Origin: Sipunculus nudus
Lineage: Eukaryota > Annelida > Sipuncula > Golfingiida > Sipunculidae
Reading direction: 5' to 3'
Length of the DNA: 64,000 nt
Assembly: GCA_026874595.1 (NCBI GenBank)
Contig: CM049321.1
Coordinates: 22,332,979-22,396,978, forward strand
The position numbers were made by a program, and so were the translations under genes. This document shows positions 50,697-62,156 of this stretch, one piece after another. The notes beneath the pieces are model-generated. The model made no database searches. It saw only the letters and a list, made by a program, of their open reading frames with translations, and had not been told where the DNA came from. Position 1 is the stretch's first letter. Every line of letters starts with the position of its first letter.

Positions 50697-51127
50697 TACT
50701 GTGGTTGCCTTTTTGTTCGCGAGGGTTTTAATTTCGCGATATTCGCGAATGAGAAATAATCGCGAAAATGAATCCCTCGGGAATAATTGGCCTATTGAGT
50801 ATGTTCTTCTTATTTAGTGTAGCAAATACTTGTATGGGAATTGGTTAGAACAGTGAGAAATTTTATAATAAGTTACATCCATGCAGGTACAGGGGAAACG
50901 CTCTCTTAGATTTGAACTAAACTACTTGTGCTGTGTGTTCGGGTCCATCGTTATATGAAGAATATCACAAACTCATGACTTATTCTCATTTATAATACAC
51001 ACAGGAATGGATTTACCAAATATTTGATACATGTTCTGTGAGATCGCGAAAATGAAACCCTCGGATAACATTATAAATGGAGAAATCGCGAAATTTCAGC
51101 CTCGCGAATATGAATCCAACCACAGTA
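50697..51127. mobile_element. TA-flanked MITE in the C1q pseudogene copy
   Basis: 431 bp bounded by the perfect 11-bp inverted repeats TACTGTGGTTG and CAACCACAGTA, each flanked by TA (probable target duplication). Further in, CGCGAGG / CCTCGCG and repeated TCGCGAAAATGAA.CCCTCGG motifs lie on both sides. No transposase. It lies where the signal-peptide exon of the duplicate would be expected, so insertion or associated deletion may have removed that exon. Confidence 0.75.
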
Positions 51128-51595
51128 TATTCAAATCTATTTTTTTGTCATGCTTTTATAAGTACCTTCTAAATGTTTGCTTACTTACAATGAATCTTCT
51201 GACATCAGACTAGCAAAGCCCGAGTTGATTACCGTACTATATACGTAGGTTAGGAATTACATTATTAACAGAAGCGGTAAACTCTAATAAAAAAATAATT
51301 ATTCTTTTAACCCATATATATCTATAGTATGAACGTGTATGGATACTTTCTCTGAATTTTACAGATTTTACTCTGATGTAGGTAGGCGGGTCTAAGCTTT
51401 GGCTTCCACAGCCACAGTCACTAGTGATGTTTTGCTTTTTACAGGTCATGATCGCTGTATCATCTGTAATGTGCGCAGTGGATCTGAATGAAAGAGTTCA
51501 TGATAATACGTCACAAAAGCACTTAATTGACTACAGCAGTACGCCCGCATTACTCTAAGCATTTAGTCCATCTAGTTTAATTCCTGAAACACCTT

Positions 51596-53267
51596 GTTTA
51601 AGTTAATTTTTCACACTGGTTTACCTTATAGTTAGTAGTTAAAATTGTTACGACATGGACAACATATATTTGAAAATGAGACATACAGATTATTAGGGTG
51701 ATCAAATGAAAGTGTTGTTTATATGTTTACGCCTTAATTAAGCGTGCCATGCATAAATGAACGCAGTAAAGACACTGTCCATATACGAGGTCGATGCAAT
51801 ACATTGCTTATAAGTTGGATCCTGGAAGATGTTGGATTCAACATTATATGTAATTCTGGAATATTTTATGAGATTCCATTCATGATTGATACACACGAAC
51901 AGGAATAAATGCATACCTTCCTGGCTGTATAAGTCGTTTGGATTCCGCTGTTTTACAGAAGATCTGGAAATCCCCTTTTTCAACGTCACCTGTTTGTGGA
52001 CCAGTGCCCCCTTTCACAGGTACGTAGCAACAAAATCATTATCCTCTTGCCGAGTACATACAGTAATGGACCTTTCCGATTCCTTGCCCTAAGCCCCGCC
52101 CTCCTTAACGACGGTTGCTAAGTCCCACATTTGTCCCAAGCGGGCGCATGTACTTGGTACACGAGAACATGGCATGGCGGCATCCCGCGACTCGCTTGCA
52201 CATACAAATCCCTGAGAACATATCATATTAGTTTTGCCAGGACAAGTCATCTTGTCAAGGAACACTTAAAAGAGAAAATCAGAGATACGTGCATGATCAG
52301 ATGATATAAAAATACGAAATACATCGGGAGCGATGCCGTCTGCGTGACAGCCCCGGTGTTGCATGGCGCTCTGAACGGAATTCTTGGACGCCTGAATCTT
52401 AAGTTCGAGCTAGAGGACGACATATTAACGGAGTCATATATCACCTGTAGAAAAGGGTAAGATTTACTTACTTTATTCACATTTTCTTTCAAATATAATA
52501 TTCATTTGTCTATGATGACGGTGAGTAATACTGATAGTTCGGCATGGGAACCCATACCGGTAATATGACAGACCTCGCGGTTGTTGGTAAACAAAGTGAT
52601 GCCATGTGACTTGCGGCCCAACGTCCAAACATTGCCCGTTAAACGGAAAAGGCATGGGTCTAATGTGCTGCTTTTGCCTTAAAATCTTATTATAAAATAA
52701 GATGGGCATATAATTATTAGTTAAACAATTTTTTTCCTGGTCTATAGCTACTAACGTGAATTTTAACTCATAGTTGATGCCAGTGCATATTCATTTCATT
52801 TTCCTTGCTTTTAATTAGCTGTATGGTATTCACCAGAAATTCATTCTAATATTATGATAATGAAAATATGTAATGTAAAAGTCAATAAACATATGTATTA
52901 CCATGCATGACGCTAGTCCTTCAATTTTATTGTTATAAAACTGAAATATCTGTTTGTAGACCAAAACATGCAGCTGCAACAAGTAAAACCAAATCCAGAA
53001 AGGAAAGGATGTAGGAATCTGAACTTGCCCCATGCCTCTCCTGTCACAGTACCCAGCATTCGAACGAGGATTACTGTGACATACAGCCAGAAGATTTGCA
53101 ACATAAATGCCAATTTCTAATGATATTTAAATAATACTCAAGACCAAACATGTGATATTTTTATTTTGAAAACACCAGTGATACAATGTCATATAAATGT
53201 TGATGTATAAGTGTATTGGCGTACACAGACTTATGAAAGGAGAATACAAATTATGAGTCTTTGTTTT
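51596..53267. other. Non-coding DNA
   Basis: No frame with recognisable features. Minus-strand frames at 52473-52709 and 52913-53113 are open but have no domain match that I recognise. Confidence 0.4.
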
Positions 53268-53377
53268 TCTCTGTGTATTAACTGCTGTTTCAGAATAAGT
53301 TACTGTGTTTGTTTCTCTGTGTATTAACTGCTGTTTCAGAATAAGTTACCGTGTTTGTTGTCTTTTTCTTCAATAAA
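53268..53377 (+). other. 46-bp tandem duplication followed by AATAAA
   Basis: TCTCTGTGTATTAACTGC... is repeated with a 46-bp period (starts at 53268 and 53314; one T/C difference near the end). AATAAA at about 53372 follows, so this could be the 3' end of an unidentified plus-strand transcript. Confidence 0.5.
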
Positions 53378-53579
53378 CTTTTGAATCTGGGGTGTATTTT
53401 CAAGTTTGTGACAATCTGGAATTTTAAATTAGAGACCAGCATGTATGGAGATTCTCAAGACATTCAGACTCTCAGCATCTAACTTTCCTTTTGTAGAAAT
53501 TAAATGTCCCTATCTTGTCAAAAATATGACAATCAATTAAGCCTGTGGTGCAGATAGATTGTGGACTCTGTGCTGTCCT

Positions 53580-53666
53580 TTAAGTTGTGGAGAGTTCAGA
53601 ACTTGTCCCATTAGCTGTGACCATTCTCTGTTGTTTAAATGCAGATATACTGGCAAATGAAGCAGT
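53580..53666 (-). CDS. Possible terminal exon of a small spliced gene
   Basis: A strong-looking acceptor (TTTTTTCCCTTGTTTTACAG) precedes 28 codons (TASFASISAFKQQRMVTANG...SELSTT) and TAA. The phase is 0, matching the donor at 55257, so exon 55289-55257 could join it to give about 39 residues, or further exons may lie between. No family recognised. A second frame is also open, so coding status is uncertain. Confidence 0.22.
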   Translation of the reverse strand, partial: TASFASISAFKQQRMVTANGTSSELSTT

Positions 53667-55256
53667 CTGTAAAACAAGGGAAAAAATAAAAGCAATCAAC
53701 TTTATATTTCCATAACTAAACTATATATATAGAGGAAACCCATATGGAGAAAGGGTCAACTACAGGTATGAACTGGTTGAAAATTCTAATAACATGACAT
53801 CAAGTTAAGTCAAGAGTCATAATTGTAGATTCATATAGGCCTACATTTGTCAATATGTAATTCTAATAGTACTATGATGACTTGGGGGGGGGGGGGGGTA
53901 TTACAACATAGCACTATTCCACTCTAAATATTGTGGTACACGTCCACTTGCCCCCAGACCATGCCTGCAGAGTGTAGAATGGGCACTGTCCATATATTAT
54001 TTTTCTATTATATATATTTATATTTTTATTACTAAAATTACTACACAATATTTAACAATCAAATATTCAGTACCCCCATTTTCTATGCGAAAATAATTTT
54101 AAATCAGTACTTTGCCTCACACAGTCAAACCATAATTGAACAAGTGACATCACTGACATGACTTGCAGTTGGCAACATGAATCAATGCTAGTTCATTTAT
54201 CACCACAATCATTTTGTAACCAACAGTTCACATGTGGTTTGCCATGGGTATAATCACGCAACAAAGTTCTCTTGGTGTTGTTGTTGACTGTTGTTATTCA
54301 TGTCTACCAAATAAATCAGTGTTCAAATAGTGACCAAATTTTTCATTATCACAATTAATTGTTAACTATAATTTTATTTTTTTAATCAAAGTTCTAAGAC
54401 AAAGAAAAAACCTCAACATTTATAGTCTTCCCAGTTCTGTAAAAGTGATACTGAAATATGTTTATTGGTTTACAGATTAAGAACAGAATATTAACTTAAA
54501 AAATAAATAAAATAATATCACCTACATTAACATCCCACATAAAATAATATCGCCTACATTAACATCCCACATACAATTTTCCCTTCACTAATTTATTTAT
54601 ATATTACACACATCATTATTTATGAATGGAGTACTATTAATAAAAAAATGAATAAATCAGAAAACAAAATTGGATAAAAAATGTTGACGTAATATTCATA
54701 AATTAAATTAATAATCATATAAAGGCACGTGTTATACATTACTGTTCCCATATGAGAGAATATACTCCTTCCAAGTTCAATGCATCGCAAATTCACAATA
54801 GGAAGGCCAAGCCAAAGGCTGAATTCTTTCCGCTACAATATAAACAAACGTCCGATGCAGTTGTCCGGTTGTTACCCTGTAATATGTGCAGAGCCAAACT
54901 GGGTCCACAGTCAACACTGTTGCAAGCGCGCCTGTTCCACTGACCTGCTGAGTGGGCTGAATGTACCCTGTGTCTTGTGTTTGTTTGATATCATGAGTTT
55001 TTCACATGGGCGATGGGTCTCATTAAACGGGGTACCCGGAGACAGTAACGAAAACGTTCGGATACAGGCCACTTCTCAGAACCCCCCCCCCCCAACACAC
55101 ACACACACACACACACAAACCCCAACCGTCCGGTTGAAACTTACGCTTGAATGACCGGCTACATGTGGAAAGTAATCGGTTGTCAGTAACTGAACAAATG
55201 AGAAACTCTCGTAACAGAAACACGAGGATAAAGTGTGAATAGCTAATGACACTCAC
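53667..55256. other. Non-coding DNA with short tandem and homopolymer tracts
   Basis: Contains poly-G at 53883-53899, a duplicated ~35-bp segment (ATAATATC.CCTACATTAACATCCCACATA, first copy from about 54511, second from about 54545), and poly-C followed by (CA)n at 55081-55118. It could be an intron of the putative small minus-strand gene. Confidence 0.45.
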
Positions 55257-55289
55257 CGTTGAAGATAAAGCGTTCTGGCACTTCTGCAT
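55257..55289 (-). CDS. Possible first coding exon of a small spliced gene
   Basis: ATG at 55289 (context CACAAATGC) gives MQKCQNALSST and then an excellent donor, ACG/GTGAGT, after 55257 in phase 0. A promoter-like region lies about 250-350 bp upstream in minus sense. The product is unknown; the call rests only on the splice signal and upstream motifs. Confidence 0.25.
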
Positions 55290-55539
55290 TTGTGCTTATA
55301 AATCCTGGCGACGTTGAGCTGGCTGTGCACTGTGCGGCCTCCCACATGCCTTGGTCAACCGGAAACATTTCGCCAGTTCAGTCTTCGGGATTAAAATAAG
55401 CCTGGCCCCTCCCTAACCTTTCAGAGTATATCTGGTCACCGTTGCACGTTCCCCATGAACTTCAAAGAACCATATTTCGTGGAAGCAAAAGCCGCACAAA
55501 ACAAGGTACTGTCATATCCACGTGCGCACGGTCCCACAC

Positions 55540-55650
55540 GCGAGGTTGGTTTGTGGGACAATATGGCGGACACTCGACACGTGGCCATCACGTCATAAAT
55601 GTCGTAATCTGATTGGCCAATTGGTTACGCATGATTGACAGGTCGGAAAG
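55540..55650. promoter_or_regulatory. Promoter-like region with CRE, CCAAT and YY1-like motifs
   Basis: Within about 100 bp lie CAATATGGCGGAC (YY1-like, often at TATA-less start sites), CACGTG (E-box), ATCACGTCAT (CRE-like), ATTGGCCAATTGG (overlapping CCAAT boxes in both orientations) and a further TGATTGACAGG. The segment is GC-richer than its surroundings. It could drive the putative minus-strand gene at 55.3 kb. Motif-based inference only. Confidence 0.4.
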
Positions 55651-55993
55651 GTCCATTATCATATTCATTCAACAAGTTTGTGAACATAATCTTACATTAA
55701 AAAAACAATAAATGTGGTCACATCCTGTTTTGTAACCAGAAAGAAAGGTGCAAAATGCAGCTCTTGACAATGTATGTGACATTTGATACAGCCAGGCATA
55801 AAATATATTATTATATGGCCCATACATAAAAATTAGATAACGGACATTTTTTAATTTTAGTAAAAGTACACAAATTGAAAGATCACATAGTCACTTTATT
55901 TTTTTTATGTCCTGATAACTGGTAGTATCAAGTTGATATGCAGGAATCAATTAAATATATATTTGCAGGTAAGTCTGCATTTCTCATGCATTG
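55651..55993. other. Non-coding DNA before the LINE insertion
   Basis: AT-rich flank; nothing recognised. It ends at the 9-bp target duplication AACTAACAG (55994-56002). Confidence 0.4.
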
Positions 55994-56002
55994 AACTAAC
56001 AG

Positions 56003-56422
56003 AAGATATGAATCTTAAGGAAAGGGAGAAAGAGGTAACTATTGAAAGAGCTCATCGACTCCCCAGGCATGCCCCTGATAAACCTCGTCCGATTATTGTC
56101 AAATATGGCAGTTACAAAGACAAGGAGAGGGTTTTGAATCTGGCACGCAAAGAACTGAAAAAGTCCAACTCTCAAGTGTTTATACGGGTGGACTTTTCTG
56201 AACTTGTTAGAGAAGCCAGGAGATGCTTAAACCAAAATTAAAGGAAGCAAGGGATAATGATTCGAGAGCCCAGCTTAAATATGACAAACTTATCATTGAG
56301 AACAAAGTGTATGTATGGGATGCTGAAAATGATGCTGTTAAATGCATCCAAACAAGGAATGTGAACCATGAATCTACCCCAACTGCAGGACTTGATATGT
56401 CAGCCAATAGTAGTAATGAATA
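56003..56422 (+). pseudogene. LINE ORF1 C-terminal part (L1/Tx1-like RNA-binding protein)
   Basis: Reads VTIERAHRLPRHAPDKPRPI, IVKYGSYKDKERVLNLARKE, VFIRVDFSELVREARR, and after a frameshift near 56230 continues LKPKLKEARDNDSRAQLKYD and KLIIENKVYVW. These blocks are the conserved second half of L1-type ORF1 (RRM and C-terminal domain in L1 ORF1p, family knowledge). The normal N-terminal coiled coil is missing because of the 5' truncation. Confidence 0.8.
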
Positions 56423-57834
56423 AGGGTGGGGCCAGGGTCAAGACTCGCGCAAATATAACTCTCATTTCTTTTAATGATAAACAAAATATAGAGACAATTC
56501 AAAAGTCCTCATACAATGACCTCACTTCATTATGCTCCACCTGTGAAAGTGATGATAAATGTATTATGTATAATAATGTTTGTGATATATCAAATGAATC
56601 TGAATGTTACATATTAAATGAAGATTCTGATGATGTAAGGCAATTAGGTAAAAATGATAGAAGTCATATATGTAAAACATTTAACCAGCAATCTTGTTAT
56701 AGTTTTTCGGAAGATAGCAATGTAGATATTGAGGTACATCATTCAGCTAGACCCTTAACATTAAATATAGATGTAAAAACAGTTGATGAAAATATCACAG
56801 ATAATATCACAGATAATAATATTTTTCAATCTCTTTATTTAGGTTCTTCCTCTTTGCACTTAGACGCACACAATTTGAATAATGCACTGCACTGCACAAC
56901 GACTAACAATTTGGACAAACCAGGCGAGTGTCAGATACTTAATAAAACTGCTACACACTTTAATGATGTTTTAAAGATTATCTCTTGGAATGTTAATGGT
57001 TTCAAAACTGTCAAACAAGATATAAGCTTTAAGAAACTTGTTACTCAATATGATATTATTGCTCTAAATGAAACATTGGCAAAGATTACAGATGATTATA
57101 TTGATGATATGTTTGGCTACACTGGATACTCCAGTATACGCTCAAACGTTAAAGGGGGAGGGGTTCTTCTTTATTTAAAGAAGGTATTACAGATATTTAT
57201 TAAGCAAGTTATAACCAAGTATTTGGATACTGTCATTGTTTTGTTAAATGGTCCTAATCTAGGATTTGATAAAGATATCGGTATAATAGCTACAAACGTT
57301 GCACCTGAATTTTCTGTCATTTACAATCAATTTGAAGAGAAAGATGGTATTACCAGAATTGAAAATATATTAATTGAACTGTTAACAACGCATGGTGATA
57401 AACATTTCATTATCTTGGAAGATTTTAATGCAAGGATGGGTAAGCTACAGGATTATTTATTAGAGAATGTATTTAGGTATATTGAAATAGAGGATTGTGA
57501 TAAAGACTACTTTAATATTTATAGAAATTCAAAAGACAGTGTTGTAAACAAATGGGGGAATACATTACAGCAAATGTGTATTAGTTTAAATATCCATACT
57601 TTAAATGGAAGACTTCAGCCCGATTTAGAAGGGGAATTGACCTATTTGTCACCAAGAGGTGTTTCTCTAATAGACTATATTATTGTAAGCTCTGCTATCT
57701 TTAATTGTTTCTGTTCCTTTGAAGTTCTAAATATGGATTTGTCCGATCATTTTCCAGTGACAACCAACCTTGTTATTAGTAAACCAATAACTCAAAACAC
57801 AGTATCGAGTCAGTATAAAACAATAACACAATAA
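56368..57834 (+). pseudogene. LINE ORF2, apurinic endonuclease part
   Basis: After a low-complexity acidic leader of about 200 residues, the AP-endonuclease domain is clear: ISWNVNG, LNET, GGGVLLYLK, LEDFNAR (canonical GDFNAR with Gly replaced by Glu), SLIDYIIVS and LSDHFPVT. It nicks target DNA for target-primed reverse transcription (family knowledge). A TAA at 57832 interrupts ORF2 before the RT in the same frame. Confidence 0.85.
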
Positions 57835-59345
57835 AAGAAAAGAAAGCATAACATTAATTATGATCCCTTTCGAGATGTAGAAGTTTTAACGAGAACTCAT
57901 AAGATAGAGAGGATTATACAACATGATTTGGAAAAAGGCACAGAAGAACTGAGAAATTTGATACTCTATATAGTAAATAAAACACACATTAAAACTGTAA
58001 AGCCTAGTGTATCAGTAAACGACCAACCACTATGGTGGAATCAGGAGTGTACAGAATTAAAGAGGAGAAAATACAATGTATTTAATGAATATAGAAAAAC
58101 AAATAATATGACAGACCTTGAAAATTATTAACAGTTAAAATCAGAATTTAAAATCTTGTGTAAAAAGTTAAAGAAAGAAAAGGCAAATTCAACTGTAAAT
58201 GAATTAATGGCATGCAACTCTACAAATGAAATTTTTAGAAAGATTAAATCTGTAAAAAGGACACAGATTAAAAATAATATTTCTGGGGAGGAGTGGTTAA
58301 TCTATTTTGAAAAACTATTGAATGATAATATGAACCCTGTAAATCCAGGATTTAAGAATCATATTAATAATTATCAGTTTAATGAAGATGTCTCCAATAT
58401 AAATATGGACGATGAAATGAATTTTTATATAAGTAAAGAAGAATTAGTAAAACAGTTAAAACATATGCAAAATGGCAAGACACCTGGACCAGATGGTATA
58501 TCAGTAGAACTTTTGAAAGACAATATAGCAGTTTTAAGTCCGGTATTAGAAAAGATATTTAATGAAGTTTTTTACTTCTGGTCATTTCCCAACTGAATGG
58601 TCCAAAGCAATTTTGTTCCCACTACACAAGAAGGGCTCTTCGTTAGACCTAAATAATTATAGAGATATCTCACTTTTAAATGCTATAGGTAAATTATTTA
58701 CTAAAGTTCTTAACGAGAGATTAATTACCTGGGCAGATAAACACACTACATTCATAGAAGAGCAAGCTGGATATAGAAGAAACTATAGCACAATTGATAA
58801 TATGTATACCCTCATGGCACTTGTTGAAATATACTTATCAAGGAAAAAAGGACGAATTTATGCAATTTTTATAGATTTTTCCAAGGCGTGTGACTGTATT
58901 CAACATGACTTATTATTCTATATACTTCATAAATATGGCATTAGAGGAAAAATATTTAATATCCTCAAGTCAATGTACTCGAAATTACAGTCTTGTGTCT
59001 TAGCAAATGAAGAAATAACTAGTTATTTTAAATGCAATGTTGGCACAAGACAAGGATGTATGATCAGTCCTTTACTTTTTACTTTTTTCATGAACGAATT
59101 TTATTTTACTTTACATTCTGAGGAAGACAGTATAAATATAGGTCCAGAATCATCTGATTTTTCAATGTTGATGTTTGCTGATGATGTGGTCTGCTTTGCA
59201 GACACAGCAGGCAGATTACATTCCAAGATTAATAAATTAGAAGTATTTTGTAATAATTATGGAATGAAAGTCAATGTCAAAAAAACTAAAATAGTTGTGT
59301 TTAGAAATGGGGGAACTTTGAGAAAATATGAAAAATGGTTTTATT
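57835..59345 (+). pseudogene. LINE ORF2, reverse transcriptase part
   Basis: The same frame continues after 57834, with a second TAA at 58129. GEEWLIYFEKLL and MQNGKTPGPDGIS lead to a frameshift near 58580. Then come FPTEWSKAILFPLHKKGS, LNNYRDISLLNAIGKLFTKV, AIFIDFSKACDCI, GTRQGCMISPLLF and MLMFADDVV, so the catalytic FADD is intact. A second frameshift lies near 59340. The order matches RT fingers, palm and thumb of APE-type LINEs. Confidence 0.88.
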
Positions 59346-60366
59346 AAAGGTAAAAGCTTAGAAGTTGTTAATTATTATAAATACCTGGGAGGCACATTTA
59401 CAAGTTTACTAAATTGGTCCAAAATGAAGCAGAATCGAATTTGTCAAGCAAACAAAGCTTTAATAATAATCAAACAATTTATCTCAAAATACAAGCAACT
59501 TTCTATTTGTAAATCCTTCTTTCTTTTTGATAGGATTGTCCTTCCAATTCTGTGCTATGGTAGTAACTATGGGGTTTTGAAACATGTGACAATATTGAAA
59601 GTGTACATACCAAGTTCTGTAAATATATTCTCCAAGTTAATATGAATACACCAGTTGCTGCAGTACTAGGAGAATGTGGGCGGTTGCCCTTGAAGATTCA
59701 TTATATAATAAGAGCTATAACTTATTGAACTAAATTGATAAATATGACAAATAATAGATTACCAAAGCAATTGTATAATAAATTATATCGCTTAGATGAA
59801 TCAGGAAAACAGAACCGGGTAGCTAATATAAAGAAAATATTATTTTCGCAAAGATTTCGCTATGTTTGGATTGAACAAGATGTAGGGAATGTTAAATTAT
59901 TTATCTCAGTATTGAAACAGAGATTAAATGATTCTTTATTGCAGGATTGGACGAGTAGTATATCTAAAAATCGTCGATTAAACACATACTCAACTTTTAA
60001 ATTAACTTTGAGCACTGAAAAATATTTAACAGATATTAATATTTTACATTCTACAGAATGTTAACTATAGGAAAAGTCTTTCAAGACTAAGAAGTTCATC
60101 ACATAATTTAGAAGTAGAAAAAGGAAGGCATAGTAATACTCCATGGGATTAAAGGTTTTGTAAATATTGTCTAAGATATGGGGAAGCTGTTGATGAGCAT
60201 CATGAAATGCCCATTGTATACAGACTTGAGAATAAAGTATATTGATGATTTAAGTACATTTACATCTCTGATGGCAGATAATAATGCCCATACAATAAAA
60301 CAATCAGCAACCTATGTACACTATGCCTTATTTAGGAGAGATGATGAATTGAAAGCTATCATCTAA
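59346..60366 (+). pseudogene. LINE ORF2 C-terminal region with Cys/His motif
   Basis: VVNYYKYLGGTFTS, LFDRIVLPILCYGS and, after a shift, VAAVLGECGRLPLKI are typical post-RT blocks. The end holds LSRLRSSSHNLEVEKGRH, then CKYC....GEAVDEHHEMP, and in another frame MKCPLYTDLRIKYIDDL. This corresponds to the CxxC...H...C 'CP.Y..LR..YI' motif at the end of many LINE ORF2 proteins. It is split over at least three frames. Confidence 0.78.
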
Positions 60367-61781
60367 GTAATCTATTTATTCACTTACTTATTCATCTGCC
60401 AATTAAGAAATAGATAAACTGTTTTCCATATATGCATTGTACTACTGTTTGTTTTATATGTTCACTTATTTATTATTATTACTATTATAATTGGTATTAT
60501 TATTGTTATTATTCATGACCTCTAAATGAAATGAAACATGAGATTACAAAATTTCTGCTTGTGTTTAGATATTGTAAACATGGGTTTTTCATACATTATT
60601 TTCATAAAAGATTGTGTTTTAATTCATGTTTTGTTAGTTCATGTTATGCAGTCACATTCTGTTATTGTTGAATTTTTATGATTCTTAACACATGTTCTTT
60701 GTGGATCCATTGGCCTGAGGCCTTTTATTTCAGAATAAATTTCTATTCATTCATTCATTCAACTAACAGTCCATTTATAACACAAGAGTATGTCTGGTTG
60801 TTTCATTACAAATGGACTTCTTAATTTAATGAATAAATGGTACTCATACATTTTTTCCCCTTATGAGTAGCCTTTTGCTTTTTCATGCGTAGACGTAGCA
60901 TGGACTGTCAGGTGTCAGAAGCAAAACAAAACCCTTTCGTTCAGGTCCTTACAGCTTCGCCACGGCTTTTAGAGCTCATTTAAGTCAGTTTCTTCAGTAG
61001 TAACAAGTAAAGCTAAGATTCCTTATGTAATGAATGCCGAATGGGTGTTGAGAGATTTCATATGAACCTGCAAAGCGGCAGACATTTTTTTCTATGTGCC
61101 CCATGGATACAATCCGGAAACTTTAAAAATTGCTACATGTAGCAATTTTTCGTATTGTTGGATACGCATTCCGCATCCCGGATCAGCGCATGAAAAATCT
61201 AATAACATTTTGGGTACAAGAATATTTAAAGGTAACATGCTGCTTTTCTGACAGTTCTATATGGGGGTAATGAGCTGTCGTAGTGGAGGTATACACTCTC
61301 TGAGTGCTTTTTCAGTTATATATATATATTGGAAAACAATGGAACAATGAGCTTAACAAATAAATTTTCATCTGACTTCTCTATGAAGAACTGGGGTTTG
61401 CGACCTTGACCCAAAATTACAGGAGGCTGGATCACTAGCTCCATGTACAACACATATATGAAATATGAAACAATGGGGTAAGTTGTGGAGAGTTATAAAA
61501 GACTAAGAGAAATCTTTAACCTTAGCTGTCTACGAATGATGCCGACGCTGACGAAGCGACGCCGGTGGCTCGGTATAACCTTTTATAAATTTCGTTCCGG
61601 CGAGTTAATAAAGTATTGCAACACAGATTACGAAGAAGAACATTTTATTCGAAAATATTTTCCAAAAGCTTCTCTAGAACAAACACCGAAATGTAACACA
61701 TGATGAGTCAGAGATGTGGAGGTGTGTATAAAACCATTTAAGCTTCTAACTGAAAGTCTGATATACAGGGAATCTCTAAAA
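60367..61781. other. LINE 3' UTR, then non-coding DNA
   Basis: The LINE 3' UTR runs to 60760. Beyond it I see no gene. A 26-bp perfect palindrome lies at 61125-61150, centred on GCTACATGTAGC, and a short (TA)n near 61315-61330. Confidence 0.5.
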
Positions 61782-62156
61782 TCACTGAACCAAAATTCCA
61801 GTGAAGGCATTTTGTCCAAAACGATAGAGTGTGATATATTTGTGTGGACACATAGTGACAAACACAGCGTCCCCTCTTTTCAGCCACAGTGGTCTGGTAA
61901 TAGTCATCGTGGAATACGCAGATAAGGCATGACCACCACCAACCACAGCGTTGTTGAATGCAACCATAAGGCCGGTAACCTGAGAGTCCGTCGACATAGA
62001 ACATGTACAGTCCAGGACGTGGGGCAATAAAGGCGTGGAGAGCCATATTGTAACCATTGCCGATGTTCATGTGCAACTCGTTGTATGGGACTCGTCGTGG
62101 ATGACCTGGATGGTTGATGAACTCCTTGCTTGGTCCATACTTCACATGATATACCA
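61782..62156 (-). CDS. Secreted C1q-domain protein, exon 2 (copy B, frameshifted)
   Basis: Exon 2 of a C1q-domain gene. The acceptor is TTTTAACAG before 62156, and the phase matches the donor after 62867. It encodes most of the C1q jelly-roll: VVYHVKYG, HPRRVPYNELHMNIGNGYN, ALHAFIAPRPGLYMFYVDGL, and in the next frame GLMVAFNNAVVGGGHA, TITRPLWLKRGDAVFV and FGQNAFTGILVQ-stop. Family hallmarks visible are the aromatic F..P.PG.Y.F strand, LKRGD.V, and a terminal F.G.L. Between VDGLS (about 61985) and GLMVAF (about 61972) the frame changes by one. Copy A has 66 bp where this has 70, so either a real frameshift or a sequence error is present. C1q-domain proteins are soluble innate-immune lectin-like factors in invertebrates (family knowledge). 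Confidence 0.78.

Larger units (their letters stand above)
49640..51595 (-). repeat. Segmental duplication copy A (C1q locus)
   Basis: Aligns collinearly by eye with 61770-63860. Shared landmarks are the C1q exon, AGGCAAAATTT-like stretches (50415 and 62590), AAAAGCCACTTCAA-like (50597 and 62768), GGCGGTAAACTC-like (51268 and 63545), CTAAGCTTTGG (51392 and 63662), GATAATACGTCA (51500 and 63772) and CTACAGCAGTAC (51531 and 63801). Divergence is substantial, so the duplication is old. Confidence 0.8.
56003..60760 (+). mobile_element. 5'-truncated two-ORF APE-type LINE with 9-bp TSD
   Basis: A 4.76-kb non-LTR retrotransposon. AACTAACAG occurs at 55994-56002 and again at 60761-60769, directly outside both ends. 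The 3' end is AATAAATTTCTATTC followed by an (ATTC)n tail rather than poly-A. The element enters inside ORF1 (5' truncation), then carries an ORF2 with AP-endonuclease, RT and C-terminal Cys/His region. At least two nonsense codons and several frameshifts break ORF2, so it cannot move by itself. The ORF1 type points to an L1/Tx1-like lineage; the tail and RT leave the clade open. Confidence 0.9.

Noticed and set aside
61262-61300. Outlying minisatellite monomer (GTAGTGGAGGTATACAC)
   Set aside because: Only about 12 bases match and there is no tandem copy; chance similarity.
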